The notes under the pieces are model-generated. The model had not been told where the DNA came from, made no database searches, and saw nothing but the letters and a program-made list of their open reading frames with translations. 46,595 nucleotides of DNA. Source: a virus. Position numbers and translations under genes: made by a program. The stretch spans positions 1 through 46,595 of the IMG/VR virus record IMGVR_UViG_3300035459_000068. One strand, 5' to 3'. Below are positions 1 to 9,500 of this stretch, piece by piece. Numbering within the stretch: position 1 is the stretch's first letter; every line of letters starts with the position of its first letter.

Positions 1-1157
1 TATGGCCCTTCAATGCCTTCTGCCGCGCGCAATGCAGCTAACCCGAGCATGAAAGATATATCTTCAGTTTTACCCAGTGCGGTATTCCACTGATATTGTT
101 GCAGCCCTTCTTTTCCACCGGGTAGGTATTGTGATATCTGACCACTAACCGGAGAAAACAATTCTGAAGATTTTGTAGGCGCGCCCTTTAAAAATTCCAC
201 GGCGAGATCAGCCTGATATTCATATGGATTTGCTGGAACTGGTATAGCCGATTTCATACCCTGATAATGATATTCACTTGCTTTTTCCACAGGTTCTTCA
301 ACCGTCTTTGCTAATTCGTTTGCATAATAACGTTTAGCAGTTCCGGTTGCCGATTGTCTTTGTTCTTCAAGAGCATATTTTACTGCATCTTCATATGAAC
401 CAAACGGCTGCGTAGTTCCAGCTTTATATGGTTGCGCCATAAGTTCTTTTGCGCGCGATTGTGTTTGTGTATCTCCCAACTGTGATGGATTATAATATCC
501 CGCGCGCGCTGTTGTTCCCACGGGCATCAATTCCATTGCATAAGATGGAGTAATTAAACTACTTGCAGGAGGGGTTGTAACTTCAGTTGGAGTAACAATT
601 TTAGGTGTATATGTCGCTCCGCCTGTTATTTGTTGAAATCCACTGGGTATTAACGTTCCCATTCCTAATTGCACACCCGGTATTTCTGCTGCGCGCGCTG
701 GTGTTACAGGAGATGGTAAAGAAGATATTAGTTCGCCTCCACGTGCGAGTAAATTAGATGTTCCTGATTGTATTTGATTTATAACCGATCCGGCGTTTTG
801 TATTAAATTTCTGGTAATCGGAGAAGAAACAATATTGCTTTCAAATGATGTTATAGGTTGTACCGATGGAGCATTATAAGAAGGAGTATAAGATGGTGTG
901 GTTGTTACCGGTGCCGAAATATATGACACCGGTGCTGAAATTGCTGATTCCACCGCAGAAGGAATTGCTTCAACTGCGCTTACAGCTTGTTGCCCCGCAC
1001 CACTTATCGCACCGGCAACATTGCTCGCCGCTGTTACTCCAGATGAAGTAATACTTTGAACAGCACTTACCACCGGTGCTGCCGCTGCACTTACGGCTGA
1101 AGTAACAGCATTAACAGCATTTGACGCGGCTCCATATATAGTATCAAGAACACTCAT
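1..1157 (-). CDS. Ala/Ser/Pro/Thr-rich protein, C-terminus outside window
   Basis: The frame starts at ATG 1157 (MSVLDTIYGAASNAV) and stays open to the window edge, so at least 385 residues are present and the C-terminus is missing. Residues 1-90 are almost entirely Ala, Ser, Val and Thr, followed by a Pro/Thr-rich stretch (APVTTTPSYTPSY) and then a more charged part with KYALEEQRQ and YYANELAKTVEE. No signal peptide or membrane segment is visible. It lies 5 nt after a 48-codon gene and is probably co-transcribed with it. The composition resembles virion or filament structural proteins, but no family is recognised. Coding is well supported by the long open frame and sensible codons. Confidence 0.75.
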   Translation of the reverse strand, partial: MSVLDTIYGAASNAVNAVTSAVSAAAAPVVSAVQSITSSGVTAASNVAGAISGAGQQAVSAVEAIPSAVESAISAPVSYISAPVTTTPSYTPSYNAPSVQPITSFESNIVSSPITRNLIQNAGSVINQIQSGTSNLLARGGELISSLPSPVTPARAAEIPGVQLGMGTLIPSGFQQITGGATYTPKIVTPTEVTTPPASSLITPSYAMELMPVGTTARAGYYNPSQLGDTQTQSRAKELMAQPYKAGTTQPFGSYEDAVKYALEEQRQSATGTAKRYYANELAKTVEEPVEKASEYHYQGMKSAIPVPANPYEYQADLAVEFLKGAPTKSSELFSPVSGQISQYLPGGKEGLQQYQWNTALGKTEDISFMLGLAALRAAEGIEGP

Positions 1158-1162
1158 ATATA

Positions 1163-1309
1163 TCACTTATTTAAAATTTTTGGTGCTACAACCGCCTGCA
1201 CAAGATAAGCACCAGCACGTTTTGATGTGCCGGGAATAATTACATTATTCAGAACAGGAACATTTATATGCGATTCAACTATTTTTGGGGCTGCAACGGG
1301 TGGTAACAT
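1163..1309 (-). CDS. 48-residue protein of unknown function
   Basis: The ORF begins MLPPVAAPKIVESHINVPVL and ends VVAPKILNK. The motif VAAPKI/VVAPKI occurs near both ends. An AT-rich TATA-like stretch sits directly upstream of the ATG. The stop lies 5 nt before the next start at 1157, which argues for one operon. No membrane segment or known domain is visible. It is too short to assign; support comes from codon sense and gene packing. Confidence 0.5.
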   Translation of the reverse strand: MLPPVAAPKIVESHINVPVLNNVIIPGTSKRAGAYLVQAVVAPKILNK

Positions 1310-1376
1310 ATAAATATAAAGTAGATGTTCAAGATAATAAAGGTTTCGGTATAGAAGGAAAAAATAGTATAAAAAT

Positions 1377-2579
1377 TTAACTATATGTTTTCACCAAAAC
1401 CGGGGAACCAGAAGTATACCCGGTTTTATTAGCCCACACAAAATAAAAATCCGATGAACTTAATCCCGTTACATCGGCAAACCCATTTATATTACTAACC
1501 GCAGTAGAAATAGCCAATGTATTAGTATCTTGTGCTGAATAAACCGCGCTGGGTACAGGATTACCATATAAATTATCACGCGTTATTCCAACAATACTCG
1601 AACTTGTATAATATGAAGACGCAATTAATGGTATCGTCAAATTAACGGGGCCACTTGCTAATGGAGTAAAAGTATTAACATCTGCACCGTATCCACTCTT
1701 TGTAGTAGTAATTGTTATAGGAACACCAAATGTTAACGAAGTGTTTGATATTGTAAATGAACCGTCTGATGCAGAAGTTGTTAGTTGTGTAACTCCATTT
1801 TGTGTGGCACTTACTACTGATCCGGATATTGCCGCAGATGTGGAAGCATCGATAACATATCCGACTGGTAAAACCTGTGTTGAAGCAGAATCATATGTAA
1901 TTTCTACATACCCATATGCACCATTGCCCCCAGAACCGCCTAATATTCCAGCTGGACTTCCGGCACCCCCACCGCCGCCTCCAGCACCATATCCGACTCC
2001 TCCAAGTGAGCCAAGTGATGTATATAAAGTAGTTATTCCGGTCAAACCATTTTGGCCAGATGTAGATATTTGATAATTACCATATCCGTTTCCTCCAATT
2101 GAGACGTGACTAAGTGATACAGAAATTTGCCCAAGATTAAAATACCAAGATTCATTAGCTGCAACCCCACCTGCTGCTGTATATCCAAGTGCAGAAGAAT
2201 CGGTTCCGGGATTGCCATAAGTATAATGTGTTATAGAATCATTATACATATAAACACCAATCACCCCAACTCCGGGCATACCTACAATTATTGGATATGT
2301 CTGCCCGGGTGTTACAGGAACATTATTTGCAGTTATATATGTACCAGCATTACCACCCGCACCATTACCCCATCCGTAAGATCCCAGTGATGGATTGATT
2401 GACCAATAATATCCACCCATTCCACCCGCTCCCCCCCCAATCATTTTGAGAGATGCACTAGTTACATCGGCGGGGCATGTCCACAATACGTTTTGTGTAA
2501 ACGAAACAGTTTGAGATGCAGCTAACACGGGGGAGATTAAACATATTAATGAAATCAATAATATAATTTTTAACTTCAT
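1377..2579 (-). CDS. Secreted glycine-rich, adhesin-like protein
   Basis: ATG 2579 is preferred over the in-frame ATG 2591 because it forms an ATGA overlap with the upstream gene and places the signal peptide (MKLKIILLISLICLISPVLA) at the N-terminus. Residues about 25-225 hold a glycine-rich domain with the signature VLWTCPADVTSASLKMIGGG seen in phage tail-tip and fibre proteins, with GGGGGGAG runs. Residues about 235-400 look like two carboxypeptidase-regulatory or Ig-like beta domains. There is no C-terminal anchor. A role in surface attachment or as a virion spike is inferred from the domain type and from the neighbouring envelope genes. Confidence 0.75.
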   Translation of the reverse strand: MKLKIILLISLICLISPVLAASQTVSFTQNVLWTCPADVTSASLKMIGGGAGGMGGYYWSINPSLGSYGWGNGAGGNAGTYITANNVPVTPGQTYPIIVGMPGVGVIGVYMYNDSITHYTYGNPGTDSSALGYTAAGGVAANESWYFNLGQISVSLSHVSIGGNGYGNYQISTSGQNGLTGITTLYTSLGSLGGVGYGAGGGGGGAGSPAGILGGSGGNGAYGYVEITYDSASTQVLPVGYVIDASTSAAISGSVVSATQNGVTQLTTSASDGSFTISNTSLTFGVPITITTTKSGYGADVNTFTPLASGPVNLTIPLIASSYYTSSSIVGITRDNLYGNPVPSAVYSAQDTNTLAISTAVSNINGFADVTGLSSSDFYFVWANKTGYTSGSPVLVKTYS

Positions 2580-2884
2580 AATCCTACCCATCCCAATATA
2601 GTATCTATAATATTTTTCAAATTACTTTTATTGACTGTAACCATCTCAATTGCAGTATCGGATTTCACCATATATGTATCGTTATCGGGCAGTGATAGCA
2701 ACAATATTCCGTTTGATGGAACACTTGAAGTGTATAAATATGTTACATTTGTATTTGTCGGCACTGATACAAATTGATCTCCTCCGTAAGTGATACTTAC
2801 CGTTTGCAATTCATCCGATAAAACTGGCATTACAAAAAATGCGAAGCATATTAGAGATAATGTTATTAATATTTTAACTTTCAT
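2576..2884 (-). CDS. Small secreted protein (102 aa)
   Basis: A clear signal peptide (MKVKILITLSLICFAFFVMPVLS) is followed by about 80 residues of beta-rich sequence with several NxT/S sequons. A hydrophobic tail (IIDTILGWVGL) could act as a short anchor. Its stop overlaps the start of the glycine-rich protein by 4 nt (ATGA), so the two are translationally coupled. No family is recognised; its place in the surface operon suggests an envelope partner. Confidence 0.65.
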   Translation of the reverse strand: MKVKILITLSLICFAFFVMPVLSDELQTVSITYGGDQFVSVPTNTNVTYLYTSSVPSNGILLLSLPDNDTYMVKSDTAIEMVTVNKSNLKNIIDTILGWVGL

Positions 2885-2936
2885 TTTTCATCACCTTTAT
2901 ATAAGATAATAGTTTCAAGTATTAAAAGGTTTTGGA

Positions 2937-3404
2937 TTATCCAATATTTTTGAACATACTCATAACGATGCCTGTCACCGATGCAACGAGAGCACCGAAG
3001 GCGAGAGGTTGTATTACGACGGGTAATGATACACCGATACCTCCCGAAAATAAGAAAGCGCCAGAGAATAAAAGACCAGTTATTGACGCTAATCTTAAAT
3101 TAGAGTGAGATAACCACATTGAAATAAAGATCATGAGAAAAATCAAGAAAGACGGAATCGACAAAACCCCCATTGTAGTGTAGGCATATGGGGCCAAAAC
3201 ATCCTGTGGAAAGAAGGCCAAATTAAAATGCGATTGCGACAGATTTGTAAAACTTACACCAAAAGTAGTTGTTGGGAGAGGGGTTATGGTATCTGTAGGA
3301 GTTATTGTTATATATGGCGGCGACTGCGCTTTTACCGCGCCCACAATACCAAGCGCGCATATTGTTGAAATAACTTTAGAGATGTAATTTTTTAAATTAA
3401 GCAT
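2937..3404 (-). CDS. Integral membrane protein, four predicted TM segments
   Basis: The frame is open back to a GTG at 3452, but the ATG at 3404 (MLNLKNYISKV) is a better start: it has a TATTTATC box about 30 nt upstream and places a signal-like hydrophobic segment first (ISKVISTICALGIVGAVKA). A Thr/Pro-rich extracellular linker (TITPTDTITPLPTTTF) follows, then three hydrophobic segments. An ATG at 3419 is also possible. It lies downstream of an HNH gene. The topology resembles small membrane components of archaeal virus or pilus operons; no function is assigned. Confidence 0.65.
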   Translation of the reverse strand: MLNLKNYISKVISTICALGIVGAVKAQSPPYITITPTDTITPLPTTTFGVSFTNLSQSHFNLAFFPQDVLAPYAYTTMGVLSIPSFLIFLMIFISMWLSHSNLRLASITGLLFSGAFLFSGGIGVSLPVVIQPLAFGALVASVTGIVMSMFKNIG

Positions 3405-3448
3405 AAGGTTATATATCATTAATAAGTCATTAGATAAATACTTTTCTA

Positions 3449-4756
3449 TCACTTCGTATATTTATCAATAATATCTTTGTGTTCTACTTTATACACTTCA
3501 TATTCTTCTGGAGATAAATAACATTTCTTTCCCTCTTTTTCTCTTTGTTCAATCAAATCTTCCAAATACTTTATCCAATAGATTTTATCTGTCCCTTCTC
3601 TTTTATTCCCGCGCATTTTACCATGCTCTTCCAATGTTAAAAGAACAAATTTATTCGGGTCTCCTTTAATATAATATTTAATTTTCTTTCCTCCATTCAC
3701 AATCCAAGCATAATACCCATTTGCATCTTCGTCCCAAATGCAGCAGGCTTTCGGTTGCCAATAAACATGATGTCGTTGTAAATGTTTCCCACTATTATCA
3801 AATTTATCTTTCCCGGAGATTATACTTTTATAATCATAAGCTGCATCTATTCTAACCCAAAGATTTTTATTCCAAAGTTCGCAATATGGGTATTCTCTTT
3901 GTAAATATTTATTTCCATACCAAATACCTTCACCATATCTAGATTTCAATTGACTTTCTAAATATTGTAAACTTCCCTTCGTTTTTTCTAACGTCTTTCT
4001 ATTATTTTCCAACCAAACCGGGTCTTGTGCTTTCTTCAATGCAGCATTTGCCATCTTTTCTCTATGCGCCGGATCTTCAAATTTCTTTCTGATAGCAAGA
4101 GTTAAATGTTCTATATAAATCGGATTAGAACTTCGTTTTTGTGATCCCAATTTTACCTTTTCGTTGCGAACGGGGTCTTGTGTCGATTTCTTATTATTTT
4201 CTATCCATGAAGGATCTTTAGATAATTTTTCCATTGCTTTTTTGTGATGATCCTTCCATACCGGATCATTAGAACGCTTTATGGCTGCATTTAATTCAAC
4301 TTCTTTATACAATGGATTAAGCGCTCGTTTTTGCATGGCGCATTTATTATTTTCTTTCCATAAAGGATCTGTTGCACGCTTCTTTGCAGCGCATTTGGAA
4401 CATCTATAATCTTCACGTAAAACTCGGAATAGTGATTCATAATCGCTACGTTCTTTACCGCAATCTATACATTTATAAGTTACTTTTTTAACTCTTATAT
4501 GCGTTCGAGAACAATCATAACATCTATAATTACTTTTATCTACACCATTAAATGATGATGGATAAGCAGTTCTTTCTTTACCACAATCAACACATTTATA
4601 TGTTATCTTTTTACCAACGTAATCTTTTAATCCAAACTTTATTGCACATATATTACATCGGTAATTAATTTCATTGATGCCTTTAACTTTGAAATAGCAA
4701 AGATGATTGGTATATTCTTTCCCGCAATCTACACATTTATAAGTAACTTTCGGCAT
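3449..4756 (-). CDS. HNH endonuclease with three zinc ribbons and DPxW repeats
   Basis: The protein opens with three copies of a zinc ribbon of the form TYKCxDCGKE...YRCxxC (residues about 5-120). About eight short repeats of the type DPxWxENNKKA follow, as in NUMOD-like DNA-binding modules of homing endonucleases (about 125-265). A C-terminal nuclease domain carries LQRHHVYWQPKACCIWD and a downstream LEEHGKMRGNK, read as an HNH variant. The ATG at 4756 is chosen over the TTG at 4762; it lies 2 nt after the stop of a zinc-ribbon gene. It interrupts a run of membrane-protein genes and so looks like a mobile insert. A homing or restriction-like DNA nick or cut is the family expectation. Confidence 0.75.
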   Translation of the reverse strand: MPKVTYKCVDCGKEYTNHLCYFKVKGINEINYRCNICAIKFGLKDYVGKKITYKCVDCGKERTAYPSSFNGVDKSNYRCYDCSRTHIRVKKVTYKCIDCGKERSDYESLFRVLREDYRCSKCAAKKRATDPLWKENNKCAMQKRALNPLYKEVELNAAIKRSNDPVWKDHHKKAMEKLSKDPSWIENNKKSTQDPVRNEKVKLGSQKRSSNPIYIEHLTLAIRKKFEDPAHREKMANAALKKAQDPVWLENNRKTLEKTKGSLQYLESQLKSRYGEGIWYGNKYLQREYPYCELWNKNLWVRIDAAYDYKSIISGKDKFDNSGKHLQRHHVYWQPKACCIWDEDANGYYAWIVNGGKKIKYYIKGDPNKFVLLTLEEHGKMRGNKREGTDKIYWIKYLEDLIEQREKEGKKCYLSPEEYEVYKVEHKDIIDKYTK

Positions 4757-4758
4757 CT

Positions 4759-4911
4759 TCAATTCAATCCACTAGATTTACTTTTCCTACCGCGCGTTTC
4801 TTTCCTTTCAGAATTATAATATTTTGTCAAACATTTCGGGCATATTCTAGGAATAGTATCTACTTTTCGAGAATTCCATCTATGCCCACATTCCTTACAT
4901 TCAAAAGTCAT
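4759..4911 (-). CDS. 50-residue zinc-ribbon protein heading the HNH cassette
   Basis: MTFECKECGHRWNSR carries CxxC and a second CPKC follows 14 residues later, giving a complete four-cysteine ribbon; the tail is basic (RGRKSKSS). A TATA box lies 27 bp before the ATG, so the mRNA is probably leaderless. The stop is 2 nt before the HNH gene. Similar ribbons directly precede the two other HNH genes of the window (40478 and 45779). DNA or RNA binding, or regulation of the nuclease, is inferred. Confidence 0.65.
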   Translation of the reverse strand: MTFECKECGHRWNSRKVDTIPRICPKCLTKYYNSERKETRGRKSKSSGLN

Positions 4912-4933
4912 ATATAAGAATAGAACTTAATAG

Positions 4934-4941
4934 TATTTATA
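4934..4941 (-). promoter_or_regulatory. TATA box for zinc-ribbon/HNH cassette
   Basis: TATAAATA within AGTATAAATACTATTAAG on the minus strand, centred 27 bp from ATG 4911. The extended form TATAAATACTATTA recurs at 16646 and 28851 and appears to be the element's promoter consensus. Confidence 0.6.
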
Positions 4942-4971
4942 CTTTGATATTAATAAAAAATAATATTTTTC

Positions 4972-5259
4972 TTAACCCCACGTATCTCCAGTATCGTAAG
5001 AAGTTGACCGGCTGGCTTCGTGAAAAAGTCTCACAATTATAAATATTTCACATAAAATAATTAAAACCCAAACAAAAGCCGAAATCCACACAATTTGATC
5101 GCCACCCAGTTGAGACCACCAGTAAGGTGGCGTCATGCTTTTGAACAGCGGAATTACCTTCGAAAACAAAGTCCCAAAAATAATCGTATAAATCCCCAAT
5201 GCTAACGTAACCGCCAGCATAGAAATTCCCGCAATTAACATCCTACCTGCTGAAGTCAT
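4972..5259 (-). CDS. Small membrane protein, two TM segments (95 aa)
   Basis: Two hydrophobic segments (about residues 8-33 and 57-80) flank a loop with PPYWWSQLGGDQ. The start overlaps the previous gene by 4 nt and has an unusually strong Shine-Dalgarno (AAAGGAGGTGAG) about 9 nt upstream, showing that internal genes of this operon use SD-led translation while operon heads are leaderless. It is one of four consecutive small membrane proteins. Function unknown; virion membrane or secretion complex subunits are possible. Confidence 0.7.
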   Translation of the reverse strand: MTSAGRMLIAGISMLAVTLALGIYTIIFGTLFSKVIPLFKSMTPPYWWSQLGGDQIVWISAFVWVLIILCEIFIIVRLFHEASRSTSYDTGDTWG

Positions 5260-5426
5260 TCAATACTCACCTCCTTTCTTTGTGGAAACATTATTGCAAC
5301 TGAAACAACTATCACGATAAATCCTCCTACCCACATTCCAATCAATGCCCAATCCGTAGCATATATCATTCCAAATATACATAACATAATACCCGGTATC
5401 AAAAATATTAAACCTTCCAATTTCAT
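5256..5426 (-). CDS. 56-residue membrane protein with two TM segments
   Basis: MKLEGLIFLIPGIMLCIFGM begins a first membrane helix; a second covers IGMWVGGFIVIVVSVAIMF, ending in a charged tail (PQRKEVSIE). Both ends overlap the neighbouring genes by exactly 4 nt (ATGA), which fixes the start and shows tight translational coupling. A longer ORF in another frame of the same stretch (5260-5457) lacks such features and is a shadow. Function unknown. Confidence 0.7.
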   Translation of the reverse strand: MKLEGLIFLIPGIMLCIFGMIYATDWALIGMWVGGFIVIVVSVAIMFPQRKEVSIE

Positions 5427-5680
5427 ACGTTGCGACCCCTATCCCTTTTAGATTCAACTATCAAATTATATCCAGATGCTATTAAGAATAATATTCCCAT
5501 CGCATAGAAACAAATTGTCAACAGATGAAATGTATTCATAGAATCTTGCGTAGTTAAACCCAACGAATTTAAATTGTTCATTGTGTTCCCCAACATATCC
5601 CATGCTTTGCCTATCGCTATACATATTGTTCCCCATGCAAAAAGGTTTATAATAAATCCTTGTGTTGCTCCAGATGACAT
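5423..5680 (-). CDS. Small membrane protein, two TM segments (85 aa)
   Basis: MSSGATQGFIINLFAWGTIC starts the first hydrophobic segment; the second is FHLLTICFYAMGILFLIASG, followed by a basic tail (ESKRDRGRNV). The stop overlaps the next ATG. It sits between a polytopic protein and a 56-residue protein with similar two-helix architecture. Function unknown. Confidence 0.68.
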   Translation of the reverse strand: MSSGATQGFIINLFAWGTICIAIGKAWDMLGNTMNNLNSLGLTTQDSMNTFHLLTICFYAMGILFLIASGYNLIVESKRDRGRNV

Positions 5681-5683
5681 AGA

Positions 5684-6568
5684 TTAGAGCCTCCCATCTT
5701 GCGGCATCGTCTTCCAGACGTAACGGAACAATGCTAACATATAAATCAACCATATTCCTACTTGAAGTATCCCAACCAGTACAATTGCTTCAGGAGAAGT
5801 TGATATCCACGGATATGTTTGATAAAGCACAAGCGCGAAACATGCTACTGATATGAGAAGTTGAACGATCAATACCAAGAGATTCCATCCCATTGAAACA
5901 ACCGTAGTAAGATAATTAAAAAATTGCCCAAGAATATTATTTGTCCCACTTGTAGTCGCAATATTCGTCAACATAACACTTCCATTAATGGCGCAATTTG
6001 TATATGTAACACTTCCATTAACACAATCAGAGGGTGTTGCGATAGTTGATCCAGCATTCACTATTCCCGCTCCAGTAATCAACCCTATTGTAGACTGCAT
6101 AAGTAGGACAAAAACCAAAATATTAATAAGTGGATCACCTGCTCCGTTAATACCATATAAGAACCGTTTCTTTTCAGTCATATAAAGTATTACAGCGAGC
6201 ACGGCGCACATTATAATTAATCCCCACTGACCCACTGGGTTTGGAGTTGTGAACCAACCTACATACGCACAAAAAGCCGATATGCCTACACCAATTACAC
6301 AGAACTGCGCTGATGAAGGTTCATCCGCTACCCATGCGAGCCACATGACTAACGCAATTGAAATAATATTATAATAAAACTTTGCCTGTGATGTGGTTAC
6401 TCCGGGAACATTCTCTATTCCCAAGTCAATTAAATATCCACCAGCACCAAGCAACGTGGCAGAAGTGCCAGCGGCAACCTGACTAATACTTGTGGCAGAT
6501 ACCGAAGCAACAAATAATGAAACAGTGGATAGGAGTAATCCCATCCTTCTCTTCAACGCCTTCATCAT
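5684..6568 (-). CDS. Polytopic membrane protein with signal peptide
   Basis: The ATG at 6568 overlaps the stop of the giant PKD gene (ATGA) and gives MMKALKRRMGLLLSTVSLFV, a signal peptide ending near ASVSA. Six or more hydrophobic segments follow. A luminal loop contains paired cysteines (PSDCVNGSVTYTNCAINGS). The last segment ends FRYVWKTMPQDGRL. The tight link to the PKD gene suggests that it anchors or exports that protein. It resembles multi-spanning proteins of archaeal membrane-virus or pilus modules but matches no family I can name. Confidence 0.7.
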   Translation of the reverse strand: MMKALKRRMGLLLSTVSLFVASVSATSISQVAAGTSATLLGAGGYLIDLGIENVPGVTTSQAKFYYNIISIALVMWLAWVADEPSSAQFCVIGVGISAFCAYVGWFTTPNPVGQWGLIIMCAVLAVILYMTEKKRFLYGINGAGDPLINILVFVLLMQSTIGLITGAGIVNAGSTIATPSDCVNGSVTYTNCAINGSVMLTNIATTSGTNNILGQFFNYLTTVVSMGWNLLVLIVQLLISVACFALVLYQTYPWISTSPEAIVLVGILQVGIWLIYMLALFRYVWKTMPQDGRL

Positions 6569-9500
6569 ACACTCCTCGTGTAATTTTCCCACGCAATATA
6601 GTTCTTACCACGTTCGTTTAATACGGTGTAATTTAACTGATAAATACTTCCAGCGACCGGAGATGTAATATTTGTCATGTATACAGTTGTATTTAAATCC
6701 GAATCTTTTAGATAGAAATCAATACGTGTTGTTAGTGCGGTTATATCTTGAAACGACCACCAAAACGTCACGTTCCCAATATCAGGTTCCGTTGCCCAAA
6801 CCTTCGTATTACCATTGGCATATAAATCATTCCAAATATTATCAGCAGTTGAGGGAACTATAAATTTAAATTGATAATTTGCCTCCTGTGGATAGATATG
6901 ATAATAATTTGTATTCCCGCCATATGTTACGGTAATATCATAATTTATAGTACCGAGCATTGTAAACACAATGCTTCCAGAGCTATCGGTATTACCACTC
7001 ATTATCAACGTGCCATTCAATGCCTCATTTGCAACATTAGCATTCATTCCATAATTACTAATTAAATCTGATACACCATTGGGAAGCGTTGTTTGATTGT
7101 AATGCGCTGTAACAGATGCACCACTTAACGCATTACCATATACATCTACCATTTGTGCAGAAACTGTTTTTGGAGTGTACCAAGTTGTCGAAACCGATGA
7201 TGAAACCAATGTCAAATAAATCGTTTGTATCAAATTACCATTAACAAGATAGGTTGCGCGGTTTGTATAATAATTAGTAGCATTCGCTGTAAAAACGTGT
7301 TGCCCAGCTGAATAATAACCAGTGAAAACCCCATTTCCGTATGAAGTAAGAGACTTCCCGGTCTCATCCATTATAGCAGCATATGAAATAAGATTTCCGC
7401 TATTAGCATCTTTCGCATATAATGTTATATTATATGCATTGGTCAAGATAACATCTTGCCTTCCATTAGCAACAGCGCCGGATGTTGCAACAATATAACT
7501 ATTCTTTACCATTGAATTTGAGCCATATGCATTTGTTGCTGTCAAATTAACACTATATATTCCAACAGTAGTATATATATGAGTCGGATTTTGCAATGTG
7601 GATGTTGACCCATCTCCGAATATCCAATACCACGAAGAAGGTATTTTTGTTGAACTATCGCTAAATACTACAATGAGGGGGATATTACCACTTGTTGGCG
7701 TTGCAGAGAAATTAGCAACTGGAGCAGTAGGAGATATTACACTAATATAATTTGATTTTGATAAAGTATTGTTTCCATATGCATTTGAAACCGTCAAGTT
7801 TACCGTATAATTTCCCACGGAAGAATATGTATATAACGGATTTTGATTGGTATTTTGATTTCCATCTCCAAATGCCCACTTCCACGATGAGGGTGAATGC
7901 GTAGATGTATCAGTAAATTGTACTGATGATCCTGCAAATATAACTAATGGCGAAGCCGTAAATGATGCAACCGGAGATGTAGGTGCAACCTGTAACACTG
8001 TAATTGATTTCGTTGTAGTATTTGTAACACTTGTATTCGCAACTAATGACGACGTTAAAGAAACATTATATGTTCCTATAGCACTATATGAATGAACAGG
8101 GTTTTGATTATTAGAGGTTCCCCCATCTCCAAAAACCCATTGCCACGAAGTCCAAACAGACGGTTCTCCTAAAGAAGTGTCAGTAAATTGTATTGGATCA
8201 TTTATTTCAGCAGTTGTTACATTCGATGTAAAATTACTATAAATTGTCCACGCGCCGACTGGCAATAACGTATCATAAAAATTAAAGATTGGATATGTTA
8301 CAGAATGCTGACCATCGGTAACACTACCCGATGCAAAGTATGTATCAAAATATAAATCGGGGGTATAATTCAAATAAATAACTGGTATATCGACAAGATT
8401 TGTTCTATTATTGAATAGTGCAGATATTCCGCCGTTACCACTTCTGGATATAGTAAATGAATCATAACCTTCAATATTATTAGTAGTGACATTACTTAAC
8501 ACAAGATCCGGATAATCTGTAGTATTAACATATGGCGTGCCAGAATTTTCATAAATATTTGGAAAATTAATCGATAGTGAAATGGCAGTTGCATTCGTCA
8601 AATTTGTAATCTGAACAGTACGAATATGCGGAGTTGTATTGTAGATTGTTTGTGCATACCCCGGCCATGATTTATATAATAACGTTGCATTGGGATTAAT
8701 GTTCACATAATTTTGATACAAGTTACCATTGTATGCTGCATATGGAACACTGAAATCGCTAACAAATCTTGGGACACCTTGGGTATACCTGAATTCATCC
8801 AAATAGAAACCAAATCTTGTTCCACCTTCATTTGCGCCAATTGTAAATGGATTTGCAGTATCAAGTGCTAATCCTCCAACATACGTTCCACCATTCACCT
8901 TAACACCATTTAAGTACACATTCCAATATTGTGAAGTATTGCGAACTAAAACCACGTGCGTCCATGTATTTGTTGGAATTGTAAATGGAGTTGTATAATT
9001 AGTTGCTCCATTGCCATACCAGAATGCATACCCATTTTGTGTCGCATTAATGTTAAAGAAGCCCCAACCATTTGATGTCCCGCCGCCCGCATTGCTACTA
9101 CGGCGAAGAATCGGTTGATTTGCCTGTCCTATTGATGTTATATTAATCCAGAATTCGAGTTCCCCGGCAATCAGTGAACGATCCCATATTGAAGACGACG
9201 GAGAGGAAATATAACTACTTGGATTCGCCGCTGGAATATACAAAGATTGTGTTCCAAACTTTTTTGTTGCTGTAGATATTGCTGCATTTCCGGTAGATGC
9301 CCATACAACACCCTGCAAATCTATAACCGTTACATTTTCAAATTGTAACCATGATTTAAGCCAGATATCATCATCGGTAGTTAAATTAACTGTTTTCGTT
9401 GAAGTGGCATAACTACCGGTAGCATTGGTCACATTCTGCCGAATAGTGTATAGGTTTGCCACAGTATAAATGTGTGATGGGGATTGCAGTGCCGAAGTAT

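Noticed and set aside
5260-5457. 65-codon minus-strand ORF
   Set aside because: The overlapping 56-codon frame (5256-5426) has two TM helices, ATGA overlaps at both ends and better codons.
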